64,000 bases of DNA, taken from NCBI RefSeq assembly GCF_046097105.1, contig NZ_CP175562.1:1054001-1118000 (forward strand). Direction: 5' to 3'. Of this stretch, positions 36,063-46,331 are shown one piece after another. The number at the start of each line of letters is the position of its first letter. The first letter of the stretch is position 1. The position numbers and the translations under genes were made by a program. The notes beneath the pieces are model-generated. The model saw only the letters and a program-made list of their open reading frames with translations. It was not told the origin of the DNA and did no database searches. The DNA comes from Natroniella sp046097105. Lineage in GTDB: Bacteria; Bacillota; Halanaerobiia; Halobacteroidales; Halobacteroidaceae.

Positions 36063-38360
36063 TTAACTATCACCCGCCTTCATAATCAACTTTTTAATTA
36101 CAGCCACATTCTGGTCTAACATATATCTCCTAAAAGCTCTACTTTCTTCAAGCCGACTCTTTAAACTCGTCTGATAAGGCGAGTTTTTTTTCTGCTTTCT
36201 TCCTTTCTTCAATAAGATATTAGCCGGGCCAACAAACTCAAGTTCAATCATTCCTTGAGCTTGCAGATGCTTTAAAGCTACCAAAATAGCCCCTTCTTCT
36301 TCACCGGTTAATGTAGCTAAAGTCTCAATTCTTACTCGTCCACCTTGCTCAGTAATCACTTTTTTAATCACCCCTAATAACTGACGCAAAAAAAGCTTAC
36401 CTGCTCTAAGCTCCAAATCAGAATAAGCTAACAAAACTCGCTGGGGCCTAATTTTAAATAACAACTCCTGCATTATCTTCAAGCTAGGTGGGCAAGAAAG
36501 AAATACAACTACCTTAGCCTGTTGGCCCTGATAGCGATTAATCGTTGGACTAAAAGAAGAAGTCTCAACTCCTTCATAATAATAAAGCTGCTCTGTTAAC
36601 TTAGGCAACTTTCTTCCTAATTCTTGCCAATTACGATAATCTTCAAATTCACAATCAAACTCTTCTGTTACCTCTTCAGCTTGGCTCTTTAATACCTCCT
36701 CTACAACTAACTGAAGTTCCCTCTTTCCTTGCCATTCATTAATTTGTAGCGAATATACTAGATCAACCTCATCTCCTAACTTCTCTTGTTGGCCCCGCCA
36801 CCAAACTGCCGACCTTCTCTCGCCTTGCTCTTCCAACACCAACCTCAAATGCTTGCCATCTCCAAAAGCACGTGAATGGACCACCTCAACACCTGGAGTA
36901 TAAAAAATTGGTTTAGGATTTCCTGCTCCAAAAGGGGCCAACTTCATTAACTTCTGGTATAAGCCCAAATTAAGCTGGCTAAAATCAAGTTTAGCATCAA
37001 CCTCAATTATCCGCTTACGACCCAATTTATCAAGTTTAACTTGCAACAATCTCTTCATTTCATTGGAAAATTGCTCTAAATTTTCTCGCTTTAAAGAAAG
37101 ACCTGCTGCTCCAGAATGACCACCAAAACTTAACAACAAATCTTGACATTCTGTCAAAAGATCCCTTAGATGAATCCCAGGAATAGACCGGCCCGAACCA
37201 GTAACAACCCCTTCTCCATCCCGCTTATCACATAATAATATAGTGGGAACTGTAAACTTTTCGGTCAACCTTCCAGCTCCTATCCCAACAATTCCCTGGT
37301 GCCAGTCAGGTTGATAAAGCACAAATGGTTCTATCTCTTTTTGACCCTCAATCATCTCTACTGCATCTAGCTCCATCTGTTGGCTCAATTCTTTCCGTTG
37401 CTGATTAATCTGATCTAACTTAGCTGCTAATCTTTGAGCTGTAGCCAATTCTTTGGCCAACAATAACTCTACAGCAGAGTTAGCTGAAGCCATTCGTCCT
37501 ACAGCATTAATTCGCGGGCCAATTCTAAAACCAATATCCTCCTCTGTCAATTGCTCAAGAGTAATTCCACTCACCTTACATAACTCCTCAATTCCAATCC
37601 AATCAGTCCCCTGCAAAGAGGCCAATCCTTTCTTCAACAAGTATCTATTCTCACCATATAATGGTACAACATCAGCAACTATTGCCAACGCTAGAGGATC
37701 TAATAACCTCTTGACCAGCTTCTTTTGACCAGTAGTTGTTAATAAAGCCTGAGCTAGAAAGTAAGCCATTCCAGCTCCTGGTAAATTATAAGCAGGATGT
37801 TCAGTTGCCAAAAATTTAGGTGTTAATATTAGATCAGCCTTCGGTAATCTATCAGGTAAATCATGATGATCTGTAACTAACACCTTCATTCCCAGCTCTT
37901 TAGCTAAAGCTACCTCATCATAATTAGAGATTCCACAATCACAGGTAATAATTAAATCTACCCCAGCTTCAGCCAACTGCTTAATTACTCCTTGATCCAT
38001 TCCATACCCTTCTGTAAACCTATCTGGAATATGGTAATCAACGTTGGCCCCAACCGCCTCTAGCATAGTCACTAAGATCACCGTTGAGGTCACTCCATCA
38101 ACATCATAATCACCATAAACAGTAATCTTTCCCTTAGCTTCAACAACTGACAATACCAACTCAACTGCTTCCTCCATCTGAGAAAATTGCCAAGGATCTG
38201 TTGGAGTATATTTTTCTAGATTCAAGAACTCTTCTAACCGCTGTTGACTGTCAATTCCTCGTCGCCAAAGAAGCTTAGCCAACAGATGATTGCCATCAAC
38301 TCCGGTTAGTAACCAATCAGGTAACTCCACTTGTTCTTGATAATCAACTTTTAACTCCAT
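36063..38360 (-). CDS. recJ: Single-stranded-DNA-specific exonuclease RecJ
   Basis: A nuclease of about 765 residues of the DHH/DHHA1 superfamily that degrades single-stranded DNA 5' to 3' in recombination and mismatch repair. Motifs include YGDYDVDGVTSTVIL, CDCGISNYDE, VTDHHDLP (the DHH) and AGAGMAYFLAQAL; the DHHA1 part has GSGRSIPGIHLRDLL and FGGHSGAAGLSL. The C-terminal 170 residues are an extra region ending in a winged-helix-like segment (GGRVRIETLATLTGEEEGAILVALKHL). I start at ATG 38360 (MELKVDY), supported by AAGGATGG. It is the last gene of a repair cluster starting at 43639. Confidence 0.95.
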   Translation of the reverse strand: MELKVDYQEQVELPDWLLTGVDGNHLLAKLLWRRGIDSQQRLEEFLNLEKYTPTDPWQFSQMEEAVELVLSVVEAKGKITVYGDYDVDGVTSTVILVTMLEAVGANVDYHIPDRFTEGYGMDQGVIKQLAEAGVDLIITCDCGISNYDEVALAKELGMKVLVTDHHDLPDRLPKADLILTPKFLATEHPAYNLPGAGMAYFLAQALLTTTGQKKLVKRLLDPLALAIVADVVPLYGENRYLLKKGLASLQGTDWIGIEELCKVSGITLEQLTEEDIGFRIGPRINAVGRMASANSAVELLLAKELATAQRLAAKLDQINQQRKELSQQMELDAVEMIEGQKEIEPFVLYQPDWHQGIVGIGAGRLTEKFTVPTILLCDKRDGEGVVTGSGRSIPGIHLRDLLTECQDLLLSFGGHSGAAGLSLKRENLEQFSNEMKRLLQVKLDKLGRKRIIEVDAKLDFSQLNLGLYQKLMKLAPFGAGNPKPIFYTPGVEVVHSRAFGDGKHLRLVLEEQGERRSAVWWRGQQEKLGDEVDLVYSLQINEWQGKRELQLVVEEVLKSQAEEVTEEFDCEFEDYRNWQELGRKLPKLTEQLYYYEGVETSSFSPTINRYQGQQAKVVVFLSCPPSLKIMQELLFKIRPQRVLLAYSDLELRAGKLFLRQLLGVIKKVITEQGGRVRIETLATLTGEEEGAILVALKHLQAQGMIELEFVGPANILLKKGRKQKKNSPYQTSLKSRLEESRAFRRYMLDQNVAVIKKLIMKAGDS

Positions 38361-38526
38361 AAGCACCATCCTTACTATTCTAATTATTAAACATTGATTA
38401 TTTATTAATAAAGAAACCACGAATCTACACTAATTAACACTTTATATTAATACAACATAAAAGTTTTTATATTGTTAAAGATTTTTTGGCTATTTTTTAT
38501 CTAAAAAATTACATTTAATATCAAAC

Positions 38527-39336
38527 TCAAAACCCGATCTCCTCAATCTCATCCCAAGCCAACTCCAGTTCAAGATCTTCCTCCCCTAACTCTACTCGCA
38601 GAGCTTCTTCTCCATGGCAGATCGGTCTATATTCACAGTACCGACAGCTCTTCTCATTCTCAGTAGCATAGAATTGATCATGACTTAATGCCTTAATTTC
38701 AGCTATCAGATTTTTTATCCGAGCTTCATCCCGTTCAAACTGCCATTGACTATAATTAAGAGGTTCATAATCTTTAGGAAAACGAGGATTCCAATAAATT
38801 AGAGTAATATCATCAGGATTCCACTCTACTCCAGGAGCATATTGACCTCCTGCCTTACAGATTAAGTACCTATAAACTACCGTTTGGAGGCTATTACGCC
38901 AATATTCAACCCGTGGCTGTTGCTTATAGGTCTTCCAATCATAAATAATACCTTGACCTTCCTTGCTAATATATAATAGATCATATTTACCCATCAACTT
39001 AACTCCAGCACCATTAAAGCGTAACTCCTGCTCTGAATAAAATCTTTCTTGATCATTATAGGGTCTAAATTCAACTAATTGAGCAAGCCAATTTTGCATC
39101 TGCTCTGACAATAAACTGTCAGGATCAACTATTCGTCCTCGAGAATAATACCTTTCAGCCAATCTATGAAATTCTTGACCTAGTTTGAAGATCTCCTTAT
39201 CTTCTTGATCCTGACTCCAATCACTAGGCCAAAATAACCCCTCAAGATAACGCCTTTTAAACTTCAATTTACAAGTATCATAAGTCTTTAAAGCTGAAGC
39301 ACTGAAATAAAGATCATCTAAACTATTAGTCAACAT
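38527..39336 (-). CDS. PD-(D/E)XK nuclease of RecB/Cas4 type
   Basis: A 269-residue stand-alone nuclease. It starts with the DNA-anchoring motif SASALKTYDTCKLKFKRRYL. Catalytic residues appear in KLMGKYDLLY and IIYDWKTYKQ (D...DxK), followed by QTVVYRYLI. Cys in DTCKL together with CRYCEYRPIC forms a Cas4/AddB-type [4Fe-4S] site. The start overlaps the end of the helicase gene by 11 bases, so the two are translationally linked. No cas genes are present; the partner is the helicase. Confidence 0.9.
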   Translation of the reverse strand: MLTNSLDDLYFSASALKTYDTCKLKFKRRYLEGLFWPSDWSQDQEDKEIFKLGQEFHRLAERYYSRGRIVDPDSLLSEQMQNWLAQLVEFRPYNDQERFYSEQELRFNGAGVKLMGKYDLLYISKEGQGIIYDWKTYKQQPRVEYWRNSLQTVVYRYLICKAGGQYAPGVEWNPDDITLIYWNPRFPKDYEPLNYSQWQFERDEARIKNLIAEIKALSHDQFYATENEKSCRYCEYRPICHGEEALRVELGEEDLELELAWDEIEEIGF

Positions 39337-41569
39337 ACTCTGCTCGCTCCTTCATAATATACTTTTCTAAAACTTTAAAGGTTTGGCTAGCCCCAATATC
39401 ATTAAATTTAGTTCCATTCCAATTCTTCCGTTTTTGATAAGAACTTAGAACCAACCTCTTTTTAGCTCTAGTAATTGCAACATATAATAAGCGTAATCGC
39501 TCACCAATCACATCGACCTTCGCTTTAAAGACTGGATCTTTTGTTGTTGTCTTGGCTAACTTCTCATCTAATTCAGCCTTAGCAACTGCCACTGGATTCG
39601 ATTGCTGCTTAGCTAAATACCACTGCTCCCCACGAAAACTATCACCTAAAGTAGTCTGGTATTCATCAGCTACTAGTGAAGTTACAAAGACAGTATCCCA
39701 TTCTAAACCTTTAGCCTTATGAGCAGTTAAGACGGTTATTACCCCAGCTTGAGCTTCAAATCCTTTAGTATCATACAGTTTTTTGGCCAATCGGTTAAAA
39801 GAAGGCTTCAAAACTGATAATTGATCAACTATATCAGCTAGCCGCCAGCCAGGATTGGCCCGTAGTTCATCTTTAAAATAGAGAGCAATCCCTTGGGCCA
39901 ATGCTAAAGTATCATCCTTTAATCCTAACTCCTCTGCTAAAAAGAGTATCAATTCATCTGCTGACAACTCCAAACTGGCCTCTAACCAATACCGAATCTG
40001 ATCTAAAGCCTCTTGTAAAACAGTATATAACTGACTATTATTAAATAGCTCCTCTGGTAACTCTATGGGAGCTAACTGGCCACCAATTGGATAGAGAATT
40101 TCGGCCACTGAATACTCTTTAAGCAAACAATCGACTGCTTCCAATTCAACCTCCGCAAATTGCTCCAGAAATAAACTTTTTAATAATTTATCTAATTGTC
40201 CTTGTTGATGAGGCCGGGCCAAATAACTGACAGCATCTTCTAAATGCTCAATCGTACGAGCCTGCTTTTGACTGATTCCACCTACTTCTACAAAAGGAGC
40301 ATCTTCTTGCTTTAACAGCTCTACTAACTCCTCTTGAGTATAACCATTAGGCACTAAGATAGCTAATGTTTCATCTGGATCGCTTTCAAGCTGTCTAATA
40401 GCCTTTTTAACAGTCAATTCCATCTCTTCAACTCTAGTTTCATACTTTTTACTAGAGATGCCATAAGCATCTAATTTAGGGTTAGGATACGGATCATCCT
40501 CTGTTACTGTTTGGATTAGTTGGCGCTCTAATGCCTGCTGACAGTCTGGTACTGGATGCTTCTTTCGAGTCCAGCTTACTAAATAATTTGCTAAATCTAT
40601 AATCTGTTCTGTACTTCTACTTGAAGCCAAGATTGCCCCCCGCTTAACATCATCTCGTCGACAAAAATCTCTAAATAGATCCGGTTCAGCTAAGGTAAAA
40701 GTCCCCATGATTGATTGATTGGAGTCACCAACTCGAACTAAATTCCCATGATCTGCGGCCAATAAATAGAGCATCTTCTGTTGAATAAGATTTGAATCTT
40801 GAGCTTCATCTTCAAAGATATAGCCCCATCTTTGCTGTAAGCGGTTACGAAGTATTTCATCTTCATTTAGTAAACGCCAAGCATTGACGATTAAATCATT
40901 AAAATCAAGCAAACCATTACTAGCCAACTCTTGAGCATAATCAAGATATACTTCACAGACCCAAGCCAAATAAGATTGAGCTGATAATTTATTACGCAAC
41001 TTTTTTACCTGACTTCTATCTAAACCATTACTTTTTAGCTGACCAATCATCGTCTTTACTAAACCAGGAAATGCCTTCTCCTGCCAATTCTCAGCTCCAA
41101 TTGAATGCCACTTAGTATTAGGAGGCCGATCAATAACTCTTTCCCAGCGGGAACGATTCTTGCTTAGCCACCTTTGAGCTAAACGATCAATAATTCTTTG
41201 TTGTTCATTCTCATCTAAAACCTTAAACTCATCATTGATTAATAGATAATCAGGCCGCTCTTTTAAGATCCCCATTGCTAAAGAATGGAGTGTCTTAACC
41301 TCATAACCCCAGCCTTTAGGCAGACCTTTTGGTTCTAAAAATTTATCAATTCGGCTACGAAAATTAGCTACAGCTGAATTCATATAGGTTACAATCAAGA
41401 TCTTGCTTGAATCTAAGTAACCCTCTGCAATCAAATCAGCTGCTAAATAAGCTAAGGTAAAGGTCTTACCTGCTCCCGGTACCGCTGGTACAGCCATCAT
41501 TCCCGAACGGTATTCCCCTACCTCCTGCTGTCCTCCAGCTCGTAATTCAACATCTTTAAAGTCGATCAC
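39326..41569 (-). CDS. UvrD/PcrA-type DNA helicase
   Basis: A 747-residue SF1A helicase with all motifs readable: AVPGAGKTFTLA (Walker A), LIVTYMNSAVANF (Ia), YIFEDEAQDSN (II), RVGDSNQSIMGTF (III), VLTAHKAKGLEWDTVFV (V) and RLLYVAITRAKKRLVLS (VI). It lacks its own nuclease domain, which is encoded by the overlapping downstream gene, suggesting a split AddA/RecB-like machine. It starts at GTG 41569, with AAGGAGGG correctly placed. It follows the AddB-like gene by 102 bases. Confidence 0.93.
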   Translation of the reverse strand: MIDFKDVELRAGGQQEVGEYRSGMMAVPAVPGAGKTFTLAYLAADLIAEGYLDSSKILIVTYMNSAVANFRSRIDKFLEPKGLPKGWGYEVKTLHSLAMGILKERPDYLLINDEFKVLDENEQQRIIDRLAQRWLSKNRSRWERVIDRPPNTKWHSIGAENWQEKAFPGLVKTMIGQLKSNGLDRSQVKKLRNKLSAQSYLAWVCEVYLDYAQELASNGLLDFNDLIVNAWRLLNEDEILRNRLQQRWGYIFEDEAQDSNLIQQKMLYLLAADHGNLVRVGDSNQSIMGTFTLAEPDLFRDFCRRDDVKRGAILASSRSTEQIIDLANYLVSWTRKKHPVPDCQQALERQLIQTVTEDDPYPNPKLDAYGISSKKYETRVEEMELTVKKAIRQLESDPDETLAILVPNGYTQEELVELLKQEDAPFVEVGGISQKQARTIEHLEDAVSYLARPHQQGQLDKLLKSLFLEQFAEVELEAVDCLLKEYSVAEILYPIGGQLAPIELPEELFNNSQLYTVLQEALDQIRYWLEASLELSADELILFLAEELGLKDDTLALAQGIALYFKDELRANPGWRLADIVDQLSVLKPSFNRLAKKLYDTKGFEAQAGVITVLTAHKAKGLEWDTVFVTSLVADEYQTTLGDSFRGEQWYLAKQQSNPVAVAKAELDEKLAKTTTKDPVFKAKVDVIGERLRLLYVAITRAKKRLVLSSYQKRKNWNGTKFNDIGASQTFKVLEKYIMKERAEYVD

Positions 41570-41671
41570 TACAATCCCTCCTTGTCTTCAACTGTACATT
41601 GTATTCTGTGCATTTGTTCCTTAATTTTCCCTCTGGGTTCTTTGAACCCTTCGTTATGAAAAAATCCGCTC

Positions 41672-43639
41672 TTAGATTTTTTCTATCCACTGTGCTAACT
41701 GTCCTGTCTGCTCCCAGCCTCTACTATTTAAATCACTATCAGCTATATAAAGCCCTTCCTTGACCTTACTGAGCATACTCTGCAAATAATTTGCTAATTG
41801 CTCCTTCCGTAAAGACTGATCTATGAGATCATTCCACTCTAACTCCTCCTCTTCTTTAGATAATAGATGCGGATTACTCAACTCCTTACTACTTCCTAAT
41901 AACCATAATTCACTAGACAGATCAAGTAAAAATAAATAATCAACATCTTCTAGATAGGAAAAAGAGAGAAAGGTATAAGGCGTAGCTACGATAACCTGAT
42001 CTTCTAGATCCTCTGGTCGATAAAGTAGCTCTGCTGCCAAAGTTCCTTCATTGATCATCTCAATAAATCTAGCCCCTAAATCACGTTCTTCAAAATCTTT
42101 AAACTTAGCCATTACTTCCTTAAATTTAACAAATGACTTAATCAACTGCCGACAGGCCAACATATCATCTTCATCAGGGACTAAAGAAGATAATAGATTC
42201 CCAAAGGCTGCTCTAAAGAAATATTCCAATTGAAAATCATTCTTTCGTTGATTAAACAACCAATCTCGAAAAACTTCATACTTCTCAGCTCTCTGGAAGC
42301 CAAGTTTGGCCCGTAAACCACTCTGCTCAAGATCAGGTAACCTTAAATCATTCTCTTTAATCTTCTCAGCTAATAATGAACTCCGTACTGGATCAAACTC
42401 CAAGATCAAATTTAAAGTTTGAAATAAAGCAGACTGACTAACATCTAACCCCCAATCTGGCTTAGTTAAGACTGTTAAAACAACTAAGGCTTGAGCAAAA
42501 GGATTATCAAGCAACAATCTGTTTTTTGTCAAGCTAAGCAATGAATAATCCTCTTGCTTAAGATATTTACTAAGAGTAAAATCTAATACCTTGTCTGGAT
42601 AAGGAGTAATTAGAGCAATCCGATTAGCTTCAACACCAGCTTGAAGTAATTCAATTACCTCACAAGCAACCTCTGCTATCATATCCCCCCGTAGTTCAGT
42701 TCGAATCTGTTGCTGAATAAAACCAGTTGAGTCTATCTCTCCATCAGCTGAAATTCCCTCAGCTAACTGCCGGGCCAACTCTCTTGCATTTTCAGAAGCA
42801 GTATAAGACCCTTCTAACTCTACTTGCTCACAGTTATCCACAAACCTCTCTCTAGCCAATTCTGGTGCCGAACCAAAGAATTTACCCAAACTAGTCTCAG
42901 GATTAAAGGCTAAATAACTATCATCAACTACCTCCATTAACTTCATAACCAATTCCTGACCAGCAGGTGTCATCCGCTCTAGATCATCAACAATTACATA
43001 ATTATAACGTTCAACTAAGCTTTGATAGTATTCTCTGTTAGGTAATAAATACTGATTATAAAGCTCTACCAATAAAGAGTAATCGAGACAACGCCGTTCT
43101 AAACATAATCGCCGAAAGCCCTTCATCACTTTCAATGCCACTTGATAAGCCTCTTCCTTATCCTGATCACCGCCTGCTGAAATCAAGAGTCGATCTTTAG
43201 CCTCAGTCAGTGATAGACCATTTAAAGCAGCATGATTTAGATTATCAATCAACTGTACTGCAATCTGTTGCATAGTGGATTTAACATCTATAAAGTAGCC
43301 CTTTTCCCGCTCTTTTTCTACTAACTTACTCATTAAATAATGAGCTGGTTCAACAGTCATAAATAGTGGCTCTAAAACCTTACGCCCCCCTACTAACTCT
43401 TCTTCAATCAGATCCCAATATCTTTTGAGCTCTTGTTGTAAAAAACTAAAATAACTATAAATATGTAATGAACCAATAGATTCTAAATCGATCTTTCTAC
43501 GCCAATCTCTAACACTGGTCGCATCATTGAGCAAAACAAGACAGTCATCAGTACTAGCCTGTTGAGCAATTTCTTTATATTTCTGATATAACTTTGTCGT
43601 CTTACCAGAGCCTGTTGGCCCGACATAGATCGTTTCCAT
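41672..43639 (-). CDS. AddB-like inactivated helicase subunit
   Basis: A 655-residue protein with a clear Walker A at the very start (METIYVGPTGSGKTTKLY). Only weak later helicase motifs are visible (YNYVIVDDLERMTP in place of a DExx box; VDYLFLLDLSSELWLLG near the end). It has no nuclease motif or cysteine cluster, unlike classical AddB. Position and size suggest the second, structural motor subunit of a helicase-nuclease with the two genes downstream. GGGGG lies before the ATG. The 268-base gap upstream (43640-43907) shows no recognisable regulatory element. Confidence 0.7.
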   Translation of the reverse strand: METIYVGPTGSGKTTKLYQKYKEIAQQASTDDCLVLLNDATSVRDWRRKIDLESIGSLHIYSYFSFLQQELKRYWDLIEEELVGGRKVLEPLFMTVEPAHYLMSKLVEKEREKGYFIDVKSTMQQIAVQLIDNLNHAALNGLSLTEAKDRLLISAGGDQDKEEAYQVALKVMKGFRRLCLERRCLDYSLLVELYNQYLLPNREYYQSLVERYNYVIVDDLERMTPAGQELVMKLMEVVDDSYLAFNPETSLGKFFGSAPELARERFVDNCEQVELEGSYTASENARELARQLAEGISADGEIDSTGFIQQQIRTELRGDMIAEVACEVIELLQAGVEANRIALITPYPDKVLDFTLSKYLKQEDYSLLSLTKNRLLLDNPFAQALVVLTVLTKPDWGLDVSQSALFQTLNLILEFDPVRSSLLAEKIKENDLRLPDLEQSGLRAKLGFQRAEKYEVFRDWLFNQRKNDFQLEYFFRAAFGNLLSSLVPDEDDMLACRQLIKSFVKFKEVMAKFKDFEERDLGARFIEMINEGTLAAELLYRPEDLEDQVIVATPYTFLSFSYLEDVDYLFLLDLSSELWLLGSSKELSNPHLLSKEEEELEWNDLIDQSLRKEQLANYLQSMLSKVKEGLYIADSDLNSRGWEQTGQLAQWIEKI

Positions 43640-43907
43640 AACTAACCCCCATTTATCTTAATAATATTTTTTATTATTTGCTAATTCTTAATGATTAATA
43701 CATACTATCCCACTTCTAGATTTCTTATAATAATTCCTACTATTTTCTTGATTGAAATAGATTTGTTTTGTTTTATTGATTTTGGTCATAAGTGACTAGT
43801 TTACAACAAACTATTTCTTTTTGTTCAAATTTATCATATTCCATGGATACTCTATTCTTTCAAGGCGGTTGTATTAATAGTGATAACTGATAATAATCAT
43901 TACTTTT

Positions 43908-44060
43908 TTAATTCTTCAACAATAACTCATCATATATATCTTCCCCATTCACATCTAACACCTGAGTTTCTTGATAATTCTTAAAACTTAAATAAGCAAC
44001 ACTAATTAATAAAACTAAACATGCTCCTATAAGTAATAACAACTTTTTATTTTTAATCAT
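43908..44060 (-). CDS. Small membrane protein, candidate immunity gene 6
   Basis: A 50-residue protein (MIKNKKLLLLIGACLVLLIS...) with one N-terminal transmembrane helix and a short acidic tail (LDVNGEDIYDELLLKN). AAGGAGG lies upstream at a rather long spacing (about 13). It directly follows the Rhs tip at 44079-45037, in the place of an immunity gene. It is the smallest of the six such genes and could be truncated. Confidence 0.55.
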   Translation of the reverse strand: MIKNKKLLLLIGACLVLLISVAYLSFKNYQETQVLDVNGEDIYDELLLKN

Positions 44061-44078
44061 CGCTATTTCTATTCCTCC

Positions 44079-45037
44079 TTAATATGGAAAACACATATTA
44101 AATCTATTTCTTCTAGTTGGTAAGAACATAGCATCACTCCAATAAATATTATGCTCTAGCTCAAGTCTAGTCGGTTTTAATCCTTCTGGAACTTCAAATA
44201 TAACTCTATCATCTGGATCAGCTAATGGATTAGTAGAGTAACCATCATTAAATACCGAAGCTGGTCCACTTTTAATAGTACCTTCATGTAATCTTTCAGA
44301 TCTATATAACATTTCTAATCCATATTTATCTTGTACATATAAATTTATCTTTCTTAGCATCTCAACATTAGGACTTTTTATATCTATATGATCCCAAACT
44401 TTTATATCAGTTCTATCTTCATAAAATTTAACATCTGCTCCAAATCTAGCATTATATGTTATAGCTCCAGGTAAAATAGCATTGAATTTTTCTCCAGGTC
44501 CTCCTATCCCGACTGCATCAAATTCTAAACTACTAAGTCTAGGACTATAAATTGAATAGCCATCTTCCTTTATTCTCATACCTTCTATGCTACTTTTAGT
44601 CCAATCAGGTAGGATATGATTTAATTGATTATATTCTTCACCATTGGCTGTAATATTAATTTGTGGTTCATTAAAATCACTTTCATCTGTTCCACAAACA
44701 GAGAATCTGTATCGCCTGTTGACATACCTGCTGCTTCTCTTATTTCCCCAGCTTTAAGTAACTGTAACCCCAACGGATCAACATAATTAACTGGATCGCC
44801 ACCTACATACTGATACCAATTCAACCCATCCTGAATCGGATCAACTGTCAGCCATCTCATACTCCTTGGATTATAATAGCGATAAGCAAAAGAATGTAAC
44901 CCTAACTCCACTTCATGCCGTTTCCCAGTAAAGCCAAAAGGATTACTCCTTCTTGAATTCTGCTGAAATCTACCTTCGTAAGGATTACCATAAACATCAT
45001 AATTATAGTTTTCTACAATTTTATCATTCTTTCCTTT
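44079..45037 (-). pseudogene. Displaced Rhs C-terminal tip 6 (frameshifted)
   Basis: Homology to the other tips starts abruptly near 45037 (NDKIVENYNYDVYGNPYEGRFQQN) and runs through the Rhs core RWLTVDPIQDGLNWYQYVGGDPVNYVDPLGL and the shared linker LLKAGEIREAAGM. At about 44701 one base is missing compared with the copy near 52355 (CAGAGAA versus CAGCAGAA), breaking the frame. The following frame (ESDFNEPQINITANGEEY...) continues into an unrelated C-terminal domain (to 44079, ...RRNRFNMCFPY). It has no start or promoter of its own. The tip domain is beta-rich and of unknown family. Confidence 0.8.
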
Positions 45038-45047
45038 TATTTTTAAT

Positions 45048-45078
45048 TTAAAAATTCCTGCCTAATATTAGACAGGAA
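45048..45078 (-). terminator. Terminator between cassettes 5 and 6
   Basis: On the minus strand TTCCTG pairs with CAGGAA, with an inner CTAATATTAG stem, followed by ATTTTT. It closes the TPR gene transcript just where Rhs homology of tip 6 begins. Confidence 0.7.
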
Positions 45079-45222
45079 CTAAATTTTTAGTTATTATAAT
45101 AAAATAATTAACCAACTTTTCAAATAACTCTCCTTTAAAATGTGTTTTCCTAATATAGCTCCAACTACTAGCAAATAATTCTATTATAGTAAAACCTATC
45201 CCTCTTTTTCTATTTTGAAGTT

Positions 45223-46242
45223 TTACTTTTTATCTAAATTATTATCTTTCCCAAATCTTTTAATATATTTGATAGAGAACCAAATAATAGCTATTATTAA
45301 CCATATTACCAAATTAGTTTCAGAATCAAATTTTGACAATGAAAATCTACCAAGAAGATGTAATATTAAAACAACTGGTAAAGTAAAAGTCATTAATCTT
45401 TTTACTAAATTAAATTTTTCCTTAGAATCGTCAGACTCATCAATTTGATCCAATAAACCTTTTTTAACCATCACTTCTTTTACTTCATTATATAACTCAT
45501 AAAATGTATCTCCACCTAAATCCTCATAATTAATACTTGGTTTTAAATTTTCTAAAATTTTATAAGCTCTTTTTATATTATTACTTTTGTATTCATACTT
45601 AGCCTCAGTAAATAAAACCAACTTATCATTGCCATATTTTTTCTTTAATTTTTTTAATAATTTTTTAGCCTCAGTCAAATCATCCAATTCTAAATATACA
45701 GAAATTATACCACTTAAAGTCTCCTTTTCATCATATCCAAAATCTAAAGCTTTATTAAGATTTTTTAAAGCCTCATTGTAATTACCCAGCTTATAATTTA
45801 CAATTCCTAAACTGAATAATGCTTCTTCACTTTTGGGATTTATATTTAAAATCTTTTTTAAATATTTTTTAGCAAGTTTAAAATTAGCAGCTCGTAAATT
45901 AATACTTGCAACCATAAATAAAACTAATTCATCATTTTGATCTTCATTTTTTAAAATTTCTAAAGCGTCATTATATCTTTTTAATTCACCTAAAATGTTT
46001 GCCTTATTAAATACTAAAATTAATCTTTCTTCTTCAGATGGAGCTAATTCTATTGCTTTATCTAAATGCTTTATAGTTTTATCTTCTTTGTCTAATTTAA
46101 AATTAATGTCAACTAATAATTTTTCAGTTTTTAAGTCTGGATTATCAATATCGATTGCTATCTTTTCTGCTATATTTAACATCCCTAAAAAAACTAATAA
46201 CTTAGATAAGTAATATCTTAATTTATTAATAAATTCATTCAC
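45223..46242 (-). CDS. TPR protein with C-terminal membrane helices, candidate immunity gene 5
   Basis: A protein of about 339 residues made of tetratricopeptide repeats (e.g. ALFSLGIVNYKLGNYNEALKNLNKALDFG) for about 250 residues. Two transmembrane helices follow (LMTFTLPVVLILHLLGRF and NLVIWLIIAIIWFSIKYI). I prefer GTG 46242 as start because GGAGGT lies inside the upstream in-frame extension. It sits downstream of Rhs tip 5, separated by a hairpin. TPR proteins bind other proteins, so neutralising the neighbouring tip domain is possible, but it could be an unrelated envelope protein. Confidence 0.65.
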   Translation of the reverse strand: MNEFINKLRYYLSKLLVFLGMLNIAEKIAIDIDNPDLKTEKLLVDINFKLDKEDKTIKHLDKAIELAPSEEERLILVFNKANILGELKRYNDALEILKNEDQNDELVLFMVASINLRAANFKLAKKYLKKILNINPKSEEALFSLGIVNYKLGNYNEALKNLNKALDFGYDEKETLSGIISVYLELDDLTEAKKLLKKLKKKYGNDKLVLFTEAKYEYKSNNIKRAYKILENLKPSINYEDLGGDTFYELYNEVKEVMVKKGLLDQIDESDDSKEKFNLVKRLMTFTLPVVLILHLLGRFSLSKFDSETNLVIWLIIAIIWFSIKYIKRFGKDNNLDKK

Positions 46243-46277
46243 TTTTCTAACCTCCATTTATTACAACCTTAAAAATT

Positions 46278-46312
46278 TAAACAAAGGGTAATGTCAGTAT
46301 TACCCTTTGTTT
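46278..46312 (-). terminator. Hairpin between Rhs tip 5 and the TPR gene
   Basis: AAACAAAGGGTAAT and its complement form a 14-bp stem with a six-base loop. It stands between the toxin-like tip and the candidate immunity gene, so the latter would need its own promoter or read-through. Confidence 0.75.
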
Positions 46313-46331
46313 ATTTCTATCATGCCACTTG

